A DNA stretch of 64,000 nt from Clostridiales bacterium (GTDB taxonomy: Bacteria; Bacillota; Clostridia; Christensenellales; Aristaeellaceae). Under the pieces are notes generated by a model that saw only the letters and a program-made list of their open reading frames with translations, was not told where the DNA came from and made no database searches. A program made the translations under genes and the position numbers. Below, in pieces: positions 25,546 through 34,053 of this stretch (within the stretch, counting starts at the first letter, position 1; each line of letters opens with the position of its first letter). The DNA is taken from positions 1 through 64,000 of the forward strand of contig SFGO01000002.1 in assembly GCA_004556545.1 (NCBI GenBank), given 5' to 3'.

Positions 25546-26718
25546 TCAGCGTCCCAAAACCTTCACACATCCGCGGGCAACCATCAATTCCTCATTGGTT
25601 TCCCAAGCCCAGACCTCCGCGCCGCTGTCCGCTGCGCTGATTTTTCCCTCATAACCACGGACATTTCGTTCCGCGTCCAATTTGACCTGCAGGAAGCCCA
25701 GCTTATCCGCCACTCTCTGACGGAAGGCTGCGTCGTTCAGGCCGATTCCACCGGTGAATACAATCGCGTCCGTTCCGCCCAGGTAGGCGGTGAACATGCC
25801 GATATAGCCGACGATTTCATCCGCAAAGGCGGCGATAGCCAGTTCTGCCCGGCGGTCGCCCTCTTTCGCCGCCCGATCTACGTCGCGCATATCGTTGCTG
25901 ATACCGCTGAGGCCCAGGAAACCGCCCTGACTGGACAGAGCCTTCAGCGCCTTTTCCAGCCCGCCCAGTTTCTCCGCCAGCACAGGCAGGCAGAACACGT
26001 CCAGATCCCCTACCCGGTTATTATGGAAAATGCCGCTTTGGGGGGTTGCTCCCATGGACGACGCAATGCTCTTTCCGTCCCGAATGGCGCACAGCGAGCT
26101 GGAGCCTCCCAGATGAACGCTGATCACTCGCCGGGCCTGCGGCGATTCCTGACTCATTTTCCATGCGATATAACTATGGCTGGAGCCATGAAAACCGTAC
26201 CGGCGAATGCCGTACTGCTCCACCCATTCATAGGGAATGCCGTACACAGCCCGTTCCAGCGGCATGGTTTGATGGAAGGCCGTCTCAAAGCAGGCGATTT
26301 GAGTCAGCTTGGGATATTTGGCCCGAACGCTTTTCATCATGGCCAGATAGACCGGGTTATGTGCCGGGGCCAAGGGCACCATCTTTTCCATTTCCGCCAG
26401 CAGCGCTTCATCGATCAGCCGGGAGCCGGACACCGAGCCGCCGTGTACCGCCTTGTAGCCCACTGCGTCCAGCGTTTCCATATTTACGGGAACTGCCAGT
26501 TGGTTCAGGACGTCCATGCACAGCTCCAGCGCGTCCGCATGGGTACGACAGAAGCAGCCGTCCTTTTTCTCTTTGCCGTCCGCCTTGATCTTATAGCTTC
26601 CCTCTGTGCCGATGTTCTCCACACCGCCGGTGGCCAGCAGATTCTCCTTCTCCCCCATTTCATACAGTTTGAACTTAAAGCTGGTAGAACCCAGATTCAG
26701 GACTAAAATACGTTTCAT
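25546..26718 (-). CDS. Acetate-kinase-family protein with altered active site
   Basis: 390 residues of the acetate/butyrate kinase family, which convert an acyl phosphate plus ADP to acid plus ATP. The fold markers are all present: NLGSTSFK, GIRRYGFHGSSH, VFTGGIG and TNEEL. Against E. coli AckA several active-site residues differ: HRVVHGG is YKAVHGG (Lys89 for the substrate-binding Arg), FDTAFH is FETAFH (Glu145 for the catalytic Asp), HLGNG is HLGGS, DTSMG is ASSMG and MGTRSGD is HNNRVGD. It is therefore unlikely to be a plain acetate kinase. Its position after allG suggests an unusual acyl phosphate as substrate. Confidence 0.8.
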   Translation of the reverse strand: MKRILVLNLGSTSFKFKLYEMGEKENLLATGGVENIGTEGSYKIKADGKEKKDGCFCRTHADALELCMDVLNQLAVPVNMETLDAVGYKAVHGGSVSGSRLIDEALLAEMEKMVPLAPAHNPVYLAMMKSVRAKYPKLTQIACFETAFHQTMPLERAVYGIPYEWVEQYGIRRYGFHGSSHSYIAWKMSQESPQARRVISVHLGGSSSLCAIRDGKSIASSMGATPQSGIFHNNRVGDLDVFCLPVLAEKLGGLEKALKALSSQGGFLGLSGISNDMRDVDRAAKEGDRRAELAIAAFADEIVGYIGMFTAYLGGTDAIVFTGGIGLNDAAFRQRVADKLGFLQVKLDAERNVRGYEGKISAADSGAEVWAWETNEELMVARGCVKVLGR

Positions 26719-26788
26719 TGCTTCTGTTCCTTTCGCAAATCAAAAAAAGTTTTGGGAGCCAATCAGACGTTTTTTTGAAAAAAGATTG

Positions 26789-26818
26789 AAAAAAACGCAG
26801 AGGGATTTCTCCTCTGCG
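26789..26818 (-). terminator. Terminator between allG-like and kinase genes
   Basis: An 8-bp stem (26811-26818 with 26796-26803) followed on the minus strand by seven T. No clear promoter lies between it and the kinase start, so the kinase may depend on read-through. Confidence 0.75.
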
Positions 26819-26895
26819 CGGGCATTTCTGCGGCGCACGGAACGCCGCCTTTTGCCTGCGCAGAGAAGTTTCCTTCTGCGGCTTTTTCTTCTGAA

Positions 26896-28155
26896 TTACT
26901 GTTCCCGATACTTGGCGGCAAACGCCTTCATGGCCTTCTGGAAGCACTCCATGGGCACACGGGCCATGCCCGCGCCGATCAAACCGCCCTCGTAATTGAA
27001 CATACCGCCGTGAATCGCGGGGCAGACGCCCGTTTTCAGCACCAGACGGATGTCGATGCCGGAGGGCAGACAGCCGAAGTCCAGATTCGGAATGATATAG
27101 TTCGGGTTATGGGTAATGCAGATCTGCTCCATCTGCCGGGTCTGACCGATGGAATCCTGAAGGCTCATGCCGCGCAGATTGCACACAATGGGGCTGGCAG
27201 CAGCGGCCAGACCGCCCATACCGGCGCATTCCACCACGCAGCTATCGCCCAGCCAGGGCAGCTGATCCTTGATGGTATATTTCGTGGAGGTATAACGGCC
27301 CTCCATCATGGGCGCTTTGGCGGTGAACCACTGTCCGGGCAGACCGGCGACCTTGATGCCGAATTCCACGCCGTTTCCGGCAAGCGCCGTCACCATGGTG
27401 GAGTATTCAATGCCGTCCGCGGCGATGGCAGCGGCGCGGCTGGCTCCCTGACCATAGCAATGGAAGAAGCGGGGCGTTTCTACGATGTATTTCACAGTGC
27501 GCATAATCTGCTCCTTGGGCAGATCCAGCGCAAAGAGCTGCGGCAGCACGATTTTGTCAAACAGAAGGTCTGCGGCCGTCTGACGGGTATGGTTTTCATC
27601 GCCCATCTGCATGGCTTCCGCCAAAATCGGCTTGGTGGGAATGCCGCCATTTTTCGCCAGCATTTCCCGCAGCGGCGGGAACAGCTCTTCCCGCATGCAG
27701 CGCAGGTTCTCCGCAATTTCAGGGCTGTAAAGGCCCCAACCGCAGAAGCCGCCCTGGAACGGGCCTTCCGCCGGGAAGGTTGCCGCCGTGGTATGGTTGC
27801 GGCGGTCTTCGGTGACGATCATCGCCACGGATTTGGTGATAATGCCGGTGCCTGCGCCCACCGTGTTATGGTTCAGCGCGGAATCGATTTTGATCTCGCC
27901 GGACTTGATGATCTCAATGGCTTCCTTTTCGTTTTTGGCCCAGCCTTCAAACAGCATGGCGCTGACCATGCCCCGCTTGTGCAGCATGACCATATCGTCG
28001 TAGTCAATGGGCGGGCCGGAATGCAGGATCATGTGATCCTCCAGACCCTCCACACACTCTCCGGCGGGTCTTACATCCACCCATACGGGATCGTTATCCG
28101 TCAGGCAGGCGGCAGCCTGTTGGTTGGCCTGCGCAATTTTCTGCTTCACGTCCAT
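26896..28155 (-). CDS. DUF1116 protein, AllG/YlbE-like
   Basis: 419 residues, a close size match to E. coli YlbE (AllG), one of three subunits of oxamate carbamoyltransferase in anaerobic allantoin use. Typical motifs include VWVDVRPAGEC, HSGPPIDYDDM, NTVGAGTGIITKS and ECAGMGGLAAAASPIV (core GMGGLAAAASPIV). There are no membrane segments. It follows the 53-residue FdrA-tail gene by 53 bases. In this cluster the allantoin enzymes and carbamate kinase are missing, so the substrate is probably not oxalurate. Confidence 0.85.
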   Translation of the reverse strand: MDVKQKIAQANQQAAACLTDNDPVWVDVRPAGECVEGLEDHMILHSGPPIDYDDMVMLHKRGMVSAMLFEGWAKNEKEAIEIIKSGEIKIDSALNHNTVGAGTGIITKSVAMIVTEDRRNHTTAATFPAEGPFQGGFCGWGLYSPEIAENLRCMREELFPPLREMLAKNGGIPTKPILAEAMQMGDENHTRQTAADLLFDKIVLPQLFALDLPKEQIMRTVKYIVETPRFFHCYGQGASRAAAIAADGIEYSTMVTALAGNGVEFGIKVAGLPGQWFTAKAPMMEGRYTSTKYTIKDQLPWLGDSCVVECAGMGGLAAAASPIVCNLRGMSLQDSIGQTRQMEQICITHNPNYIIPNLDFGCLPSGIDIRLVLKTGVCPAIHGGMFNYEGGLIGAGMARVPMECFQKAMKAFAAKYREQ

Positions 28156-28208
28156 GGTTTTTCCTCCTTAACGTTTCAGCGCTTGAATAGTTCGTTCCGG
28201 CGAACCGC

Positions 28209-28370
28209 TTACAGGAATTCGTCCAGCAGCTCGTCGATTTCTTCCGTCTGCTTGTAGGGCGGCATCCATTCAATCTGCGTGCATTCGCAGTCCTGCGCTT
28301 CCAGCGCGTCATAGAACAGACGGATGCCCAAGTTGGCCACCGCCGGTTTTTCTTTATAGATTCCTTCCAT
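28209..28370 (-). CDS. 53-residue FdrA C-terminal tail as a separate gene
   Basis: A short frame in line with fdrA: fdrA ends TGA, then one codon (GTT), then ATG. A ribosome site GGAGGG lies 7 bases before this ATG, inside the last fdrA codons, so reinitiation is well supported. The product has AVANLGIRLFYDALEAQ and IEWMPP, which match the NxGxxxFxxxLxAQ...VxWxPP motif I recall from the FdrA/DUF1116 group. Fused in frame to the 504-residue upstream product it would give about the length of E. coli FdrA. It is probably a small subunit or clip-on domain of the complex. Confidence 0.75.
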   Translation of the reverse strand: MEGIYKEKPAVANLGIRLFYDALEAQDCECTQIEWMPPYKQTEEIDELLDEFL

Positions 28371-28373
28371 AAC

Positions 28374-29888
28374 TCAGCCCTCCAATGCCCGGCAGATTTT
28401 CGCGCACAGGCGCGCGCTTTCGTAATTGCTGTCCGCCACGATTGCGCCCGCTGCTTCCAGTTTCCGGCGAATCTCCGCCTTGTTCTGAGGATCGCCCTCG
28501 CCGCCGCACACAGCGCAGACATAGGTCACGTCCGCCCGCTGCTGCATCAGCGGCAGATAGCAGGAAACGGGATCGGGAGCAACGCCGGGTCCCAGAATAA
28601 TATCCATGGCAATCAGCCCCACCTGCGGGTCGTCCAGCTCCTGCCGGAAGCGATTCAGCCGCTGGGTCGGATCGAAAACCGTATGAGGCGCTTCGGCGGT
28701 AAAATCCAAGTCGCCCATATCCAGCAGGGTATGCATTTCGCTCTGCTTGTGGGTTTTCAGGCGTTTCGCGTATTTGGTGTTGTCCCGGTTGGTGTGCATC
28801 TCGATTTCCGGCGCTTGCGCCCGGAAGGTCATCAGCGCTTCTTCCGCAAAGGTGCCGCCGGTGTACAGGCCACGGAAATACTTCTTTTCGCCGGTAAACC
28901 GATCCGCCAGCTTTTTCGCCAGCGCATCCGCCTGTTCGTCCGTCCAGCCGATAACAGGCTCTTTGCCGGTTACAAGACGCACGCAGGCTTTGGCCGCCTC
29001 CTGCAGATTGTAAGTGCCTGTCGCGCGATGGCCGCTGTACAGAGCTTCATCCGCGCCAAGGAACACTGCCACCACGGGCTTGTGCAGCTGATCGGCCTCG
29101 CAAAGCACCTCTTCCATGATTTCACGGTCAGCCAGCATGGATACCAGACAGATCAGCTTCGTATCCTCGTCCTGATCCAGCCGCTTCATGTCCGCCTTCA
29201 TGGAAACGCCGCCCACCGTCTTTTTCAAATCGCGGCCGCCGGTTCCCAGTACGCAGGTTACGCCGCTGCCCATGGCTTCAATCAGGCAGGCTACTTCCTG
29301 AGATCCGGAACCAGACGCGCCAATCACGCCCACGGGGCCAAAACGCACAATGCTGCCCGCCGCCATGGCTACGCCGCCCAACAGGCCAACGCCCGCGTCG
29401 GGCCCCATCATCAGGCAGCCGTGATCCCGTGCGTATTCCTTCAGCTCCCGTTCTTCTTCCAGCGACACGTCCGCCGTGAACATAAACACATCCATGCCCT
29501 TGTCGATGGCCTTTTTGGCTTCCTTGATGGCATACTGACCGGGCAGGGAAATCTGCAGCACGTCGAATTTTCCTTCAGGAAGTTCGTTCACATCGCGATA
29601 AACCTTTTTCTGTTTATTGCCGCCGTTGCCGGAAAGCAGTTCGACACCCGCCTGATAAACCTGATCAAGACGCTCCTCCGACTCCGCGTCGATGGCCAGC
29701 AGCAGGTCGTTCTTCGACACGCTCTCGGCCACCTCATAGCCCTCTTCCTTCAGCAGAGCCACATTCTGAGCGGTTCCCATGCCGCATTCCGCGCCGTTTA
29801 CTCCATCCATATCCGCCAGCTGGAACGCTACGCCCATCAGGGTAACGGAGTCCATATAGCGGTTTGGAAAAACAGATACTTTCTTCAT
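28374..29888 (-). CDS. fdrA: FdrA/AllF-like acyl-transfer subunit (split from its tail)
   Basis: 504 residues of the FdrA family, related to succinyl-CoA synthetase alpha/beta. A CoA-binding-like Rossmann part has GVIGASGSGSQEV and VLGTGGRDLKKTVGG (core GTGGRDLKKTVGG). A ligase-like part ends near LCAKICRALEG. In E. coli AllF/FdrA acts with AllG and AllH to convert oxalurate and phosphate to oxamate and carbamoyl phosphate. The start used is the ATG 6 bases after AAAGGAAGA, overlapping the FAD gene by 4 bases; a longer upstream frame lies inside that gene. The last ~53 residues of the family length are encoded separately after an in-frame TGA. Confidence 0.85.
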   Translation of the reverse strand: MKKVSVFPNRYMDSVTLMGVAFQLADMDGVNGAECGMGTAQNVALLKEEGYEVAESVSKNDLLLAIDAESEERLDQVYQAGVELLSGNGGNKQKKVYRDVNELPEGKFDVLQISLPGQYAIKEAKKAIDKGMDVFMFTADVSLEEERELKEYARDHGCLMMGPDAGVGLLGGVAMAAGSIVRFGPVGVIGASGSGSQEVACLIEAMGSGVTCVLGTGGRDLKKTVGGVSMKADMKRLDQDEDTKLICLVSMLADREIMEEVLCEADQLHKPVVAVFLGADEALYSGHRATGTYNLQEAAKACVRLVTGKEPVIGWTDEQADALAKKLADRFTGEKKYFRGLYTGGTFAEEALMTFRAQAPEIEMHTNRDNTKYAKRLKTHKQSEMHTLLDMGDLDFTAEAPHTVFDPTQRLNRFRQELDDPQVGLIAMDIILGPGVAPDPVSCYLPLMQQRADVTYVCAVCGGEGDPQNKAEIRRKLEAAGAIVADSNYESARLCAKICRALEG

Positions 29889-31474
29889 ACTTCTTCCTTT
29901 CTGCATTCCATCCGGCCCGCGCCGTTTTTCTGAATGATCACCCGATAGGCTTCCTCCGGCGGTTCCGGCCAATCGCTCCGGGTGTGGCAGCCCAGCGTAT
30001 CCAGACGAGCACGTGCGGAAATTACCGTCATCAGCGCGGCGGTCAAATCGTTCCGAAGCCGCAGGCGTTCAAACTCTTCGGAACCGTTTTTCCCATGCAA
30101 ACGGTCGATTTGCTGAAGCAGGCAGCGCAGCGTCTCTTCCGAACGCGCCAGATTTTCGCCATTTCGAACGGCTCCTGCGCCGAATTGAAGCGCCTGCTGC
30201 ATTTTCTGCCGGGCCTCCGAAAGGAATTCCCCGCAGCCTTCGCCACCGAACACGGGCAAAATATTTTTTTCTTCCGCATTTTCGGCGCTTTCCAAGCGCT
30301 GGGCATAGGCGGCGGCGCTTCTTCCGGCCCGGCGGCCGAAAACCAGCGTTTCCAGTCCCGCGTTCCCGCCGATGCGATTGGCTCCGTGCAGGCCGCCCGT
30401 TACCTCGCCGCAGGCATAAAGACCTTCCAGACTGGTACGCCCGTTTTCATCCATTTGCACGCCGCCCAGCGACGTATGAGGAGCGGGGCCCAGCTCAATC
30501 CACTCGCTGGCCAGATCGATCCCCACAGCCCGATAACGCTCCACGTACATGGCATAGCCGCTTTCCAGACGTTCGCGGCCCACGGCCGTCGCGTCAAAGT
30601 AAACGCCTCCATGCTTCGTGCCATGCCCCGCAGCCACTTCTTCAGCGATTCGGCGGGCCATCACGTCTTTGCCGACTTTTTCCCCTTCCGGGCCATAGCG
30701 CAGCATGAAGCGTTCGCCTTCCCGATTGCGCAAAACCGCGCCTTCAAACAAAAGCGTGGTAATCATACTGGTTCCGATCAGGGCCGCAGGCCAAAGGGCC
30801 GCGCTTGGCTCGAACTGGATAAATTCCATATCGCACATCCGCGCGCCTGCCTCGTAAGCCATAGCCACGCCGTCGCCGCCGGAGTCTCTTTTATTGGTAG
30901 AAACCGGAAAAATCCCGCAGTATCCACCGCAGGCCAACACGACTGTTTTCGCAGCTACTTGCGTAAAGCTCTGATCTTTTCGGTGATAGCACAGCGCCCC
31001 GGTGACTTGCTTTCCATTTGTGGTGAGACGAAGCGCCCGAGTTTCGCTCCATTCATCTACGCGGCCTTCCAGCTCTTTGCGCAGGGTTTTCAGCACTGCT
31101 ACGCCGGTCTCATTTCCAATGGACACGACCCGCGGATGACTGGCGCCCAGCGGACGAAGCATCTGATAGCCGTCGCCCTCCCGGTTAAAGGAAAGATTCA
31201 ACGAACGCAGCAGTTCAAAAACATCCAGCGCATCCTCGCAAAGCGCAGAGGCCAATTCCGGCGTGCTCAGGCCCTGCCCGCTTTGCAGGGTATCTTCCAG
31301 AAAGCAGGCCGGAGAATCCTCCGGGTGCACGGGCGCGTTAAACCCGTGCACCCAGGGAGAAGCCCCCTGCCCATCCTGGACGATCAGCGGCCGCAGACCG
31401 GCCAGCACGCATTCGCGCGCTGCCATCCAGCCTGCCAGACCGCCGCCAAGGATCAGACAATCCGTAGTACGCAT
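29885..31474 (-). CDS. FAD-dependent oxidoreductase, FrdA/SdhA-like
   Basis: A 529-residue flavoprotein of the fumarate reductase/succinate dehydrogenase flavoprotein family. The N-terminal FAD motif is LILGGGLAG (residues 7-15). Further markers are VVLACGGYCG, GDGVAMAYEAGA and the C-terminal FAD-binding block ACGEVTGGLHGANRIGGNAG, seen as GEVTGGLHGANRIGGNAG. There is no signal peptide or heme domain, so it acts in the cytoplasm with an unknown acceptor. ATGA overlap with fdrA shows it belongs to the same operon. It probably oxidises or reduces the pathway acid; the substrate is unknown. Confidence 0.8.
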   Translation of the reverse strand: MRTTDCLILGGGLAGWMAARECVLAGLRPLIVQDGQGASPWVHGFNAPVHPEDSPACFLEDTLQSGQGLSTPELASALCEDALDVFELLRSLNLSFNREGDGYQMLRPLGASHPRVVSIGNETGVAVLKTLRKELEGRVDEWSETRALRLTTNGKQVTGALCYHRKDQSFTQVAAKTVVLACGGYCGIFPVSTNKRDSGGDGVAMAYEAGARMCDMEFIQFEPSAALWPAALIGTSMITTLLFEGAVLRNREGERFMLRYGPEGEKVGKDVMARRIAEEVAAGHGTKHGGVYFDATAVGRERLESGYAMYVERYRAVGIDLASEWIELGPAPHTSLGGVQMDENGRTSLEGLYACGEVTGGLHGANRIGGNAGLETLVFGRRAGRSAAAYAQRLESAENAEEKNILPVFGGEGCGEFLSEARQKMQQALQFGAGAVRNGENLARSEETLRCLLQQIDRLHGKNGSEEFERLRLRNDLTAALMTVISARARLDTLGCHTRSDWPEPPEEAYRVIIQKNGAGRMECRKEEV

Positions 31475-31476
31475 GC

Positions 31477-33150
31477 TTACACTTCCCAGATGCCGCCTTT
31501 AGCCATGGAACCCACGTTTTTGGAGAACAGCCGCAGGAAGCGCTGGTAATCCTTGCCGGGGAATTCCCACTCAAAGGCGTCCAGACGGGTCTTCATTTCC
31601 TCATCGGAAATGCACAGATCGATCTTACGATTGGGAATATCAATCGAGATTTCGTCGCCGTCCTTCACGATGGCCAGCGGGCTGCCCAGCGCCGCCTCAG
31701 GGCTCACATAGCCCACGCTCAGGCCGCTGGTGCCGCCGGAGAAGCGGCCGTCGGTAATGATGGCGCAGGAATTGTACAGAGCGGGCTGACCCTTCAGTTC
31801 CTCCTGGAAGGTGAAGGCGGTGGTGCCGAAACGGCCCTTCAGGCCCATGAAGCGAAGCACGCAGGCGTCGCCCTCGTGAATCTGTCCGGAACGAAGCGCG
31901 TCCAGACCGGCCTGCAGGGAATCAAACACCTTGGCCTTGCCCTTGAAGGTCATCAGCTGCTTGGGAACAGCGGCAATTTTAATGATGGAGCCTTCGGGAG
32001 CCAGATTGCCGTACAGCACGCCCAGACCCGGTTCCTGCATCACAGGATTGTCCAGCGAACGAATGACGTCGCTGTCGTACACCACGGCGTTTTCTACGTT
32101 TTCGCGCACCGTGTGGCCGTTAACCGTCATGCAGTCGCCGTTCAGGCGGGGCAGCAGGTTCTTCATCAGGGCGGGCATGCCGCCGGCCAAATCAAAGTCC
32201 TTCACCGAGTATTCGCCGCCCGGCATCAGGTGGGACAGCAGCGGCACGGTGTTGCTCATTTCGTCGAAAACTCTCCACCAGGGCTCATCATAACCGGCTT
32301 CCTGCGCGATGGCGGGCAGATGCAGGATCAGGTTGGAGGAACCGGCCACAGCCATATCCACGGCGATGGCGTTGCGGATGGATTCGGGGGTGATGATCTG
32401 CCGGGCGGTCACGCCTTCGCGTACCATTTCCATAATCCGCTTGCCGGCGTGATAAGCCAGATTGCGGATCTCGCTGGAAACAGCGCTCATGGAAGAGTTG
32501 CCGGGCAGCGTCATGCCCATAGCCTCAGCCATCATGCACATGGAATTGGCGGTGGTCATGGACGTGCATCCGCCGCAGATTCCCCAGCTATGCTGAATCA
32601 GGCCGTGATACAGTTCGGGATCGATCTTGCCCTCGGCCATTGCGCCCACCTTGTCCTGCGCGCGGATGTGAACCACTTCCTTGCCGCGGAAGGTACCCAG
32701 AGGCATATAACCGCCGGTGACAACGATGGCGGGAATGTCCAGACGGGCGCAGCCCATCAGATGGCCGGGCACGATGGAGTCGCAGGTGGACAGAAGCACC
32801 ATGCCGTCGAAGAAGTTGCCATCCACGGTCAGCTCCACCTGATCGGCGATAGAATTACGGGAGGGAACCTCGATGTATTTAGGATCCTTCAGCACCATGC
32901 CGTCGCAGATGGCGGTGGTCATCACTTCCAGCGGCAGACCGCCCGCTTCGCGGATACCCTGCTTGACGCGCTCGGCCAGCTGGTTCAGATGCACATGGCC
33001 GGGATTGTATTCATTCCAGGAGTCTACCACGGCGATCAGAGGACGGTTCAGTTCTTCTTCGCTGTAGCCCATGCCCAGCATCAGGCCCCGGCGGCACTCG
33101 GACGCTTCGCCAAACTCCCAGCAGCTTCTCATTTCTTCGTACTTTTTCAT
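31477..33150 (-). CDS. IlvD/Edd-family sugar-acid dehydratase
   Basis: 557 residues. The family removes water from dihydroxy acids with an iron-sulfur cluster. Cluster Cys123 (STCDSIVPG) and Cys195 (GICGGCTSM) are present. The first of the usual three ligands, in an NPC(N/H)xH motif, is Gly51 here (NPGHVHL). Context with eda, kdgK and an SDR argues for an aldonate dehydratase giving a 2-keto-3-deoxy acid rather than branched-chain amino acid synthesis; no other ilv gene is near. The ATG is 9 bases after AAGGAG; the FAD gene follows 2 bases after the stop. Confidence 0.85.
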   Translation of the reverse strand: MKKYEEMRSCWEFGEASECRRGLMLGMGYSEEELNRPLIAVVDSWNEYNPGHVHLNQLAERVKQGIREAGGLPLEVMTTAICDGMVLKDPKYIEVPSRNSIADQVELTVDGNFFDGMVLLSTCDSIVPGHLMGCARLDIPAIVVTGGYMPLGTFRGKEVVHIRAQDKVGAMAEGKIDPELYHGLIQHSWGICGGCTSMTTANSMCMMAEAMGMTLPGNSSMSAVSSEIRNLAYHAGKRIMEMVREGVTARQIITPESIRNAIAVDMAVAGSSNLILHLPAIAQEAGYDEPWWRVFDEMSNTVPLLSHLMPGGEYSVKDFDLAGGMPALMKNLLPRLNGDCMTVNGHTVRENVENAVVYDSDVIRSLDNPVMQEPGLGVLYGNLAPEGSIIKIAAVPKQLMTFKGKAKVFDSLQAGLDALRSGQIHEGDACVLRFMGLKGRFGTTAFTFQEELKGQPALYNSCAIITDGRFSGGTSGLSVGYVSPEAALGSPLAIVKDGDEISIDIPNRKIDLCISDEEMKTRLDAFEWEFPGKDYQRFLRLFSKNVGSMAKGGIWEV

Positions 33151-33230
33151 TTCTGTTTTCTCCTTCTGCACTTCTGCATTGTCATTGCATCTGTATGGTG
33201 TATGGAATCGTTCGTCAGATTCAGGAAATG

Positions 33231-34022
33231 TCAGAATTCCTCATCCAGCATATTGTCAATCGCACCGTCGATGGACTGGCCGCCGTCGATGTAAATGGTC
33301 TGGCCCACAATAAAGCTGCTCTTGGACTTATCGGCAAAGAACAGCACCATGGGAACGATTTCCTCCGGCTGTCCGCCGCGTCCCGCAGGGATCTTGCGGT
33401 TGAAGCCCTCGATGTCCTTGTCGGAGTAGCGGCTCAGGATCTTGGTATACACCAGGCCGGGCGCAATGCAGTTGACGTTGATGCCGTATTTGATCAGCTC
33501 TACGCCGATGGACTTGGTAAACATGTTCAGGCCCGCTTTGCCGGCGGAATAAGGCAGCGCCTTGCGGCGGACCCAAGTCACCAGGCTGTGAATGGAAGAA
33601 ATATTGATAATCGCGCCATGAATTCCCTTGGCGATCATATCCCGGGCAGCGGCCTGCGAGCAGTACATGGCGGAATTCAGATTCAGGTCGATCTGCTTGT
33701 TCCAGTATTCAACGGGCATATCCACAAAGCCGCCCTTGGGCATTTTCAGCGCGCCGCCCGCATTGTTCACCAGCACGTCGATCTTTCCGAAGTGCTCGAT
33801 AAAGGCGTCGATCATCCGCACGCAGTCCTCATGCAGGGATACGTCCGCCTGATAAATTTGAGCGTCCGCGCCCAGCTCGCGGCATTGCTCCGCCACTTTC
33901 TGCGCGTCTTCCGGAGAATGCAGATAGTTGATGCCCACATCGTAACCCTCGCGGGCGAACGCGACGGCACAGGCAGCGCCGATACCATGGGAAGAACCGG
34001 TGATCAGAACAGATTTTTTCAT
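33231..34022 (-). CDS. Short-chain dehydrogenase/reductase (SDR)
   Basis: A 263-residue classical SDR. The cofactor motif is TGSSHGIG (residues 7-14) and the structural motif is NNAGG. The catalytic Ser-Tyr-Lys set lies in ISSIHS and YSAGK. The C-terminal IYIDGGQS is typical. It probably oxidises or reduces a hydroxyl of a sugar acid; in diketo pathways an SDR makes the 4-keto group of 2-keto-3-deoxy acids. The ATG is 9 bases after AAGGAGA. It lies between the MBL and dehydratase genes in the same operon. Confidence 0.88.
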   Translation of the reverse strand: MKKSVLITGSSHGIGAACAVAFAREGYDVGINYLHSPEDAQKVAEQCRELGADAQIYQADVSLHEDCVRMIDAFIEHFGKIDVLVNNAGGALKMPKGGFVDMPVEYWNKQIDLNLNSAMYCSQAAARDMIAKGIHGAIINISSIHSLVTWVRRKALPYSAGKAGLNMFTKSIGVELIKYGINVNCIAPGLVYTKILSRYSDKDIEGFNRKIPAGRGGQPEEIVPMVLFFADKSKSSFIVGQTIYIDGGQSIDGAIDNMLDEEF

Positions 34023-34053
34023 TTCGGTTTGTCTCCTTTGCAAATTTCCTTGT

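Noticed and set aside
25546..26718. Carbamate kinase, expected beside AllFGH
   Set aside because: The protein has acetate-kinase fold motifs (GIRRYGxHGxSH, TGGIG, TNEEL) and none of the carbamate kinase ones.
28371..28376. The fdrA TGA as a selenocysteine or read-through codon
   Set aside because: A good ribosome site and ATG follow at once, the TGA lies at a domain border and TGA is an ordinary stop in many genes here. I saw no convincing SECIS-like hairpin just after it.
31477..33150. Branched-chain amino acid dehydratase (IlvD proper)
   Set aside because: The first cluster cysteine is missing, there are no other ilv or leu genes, and the neighbours are sugar-acid genes.
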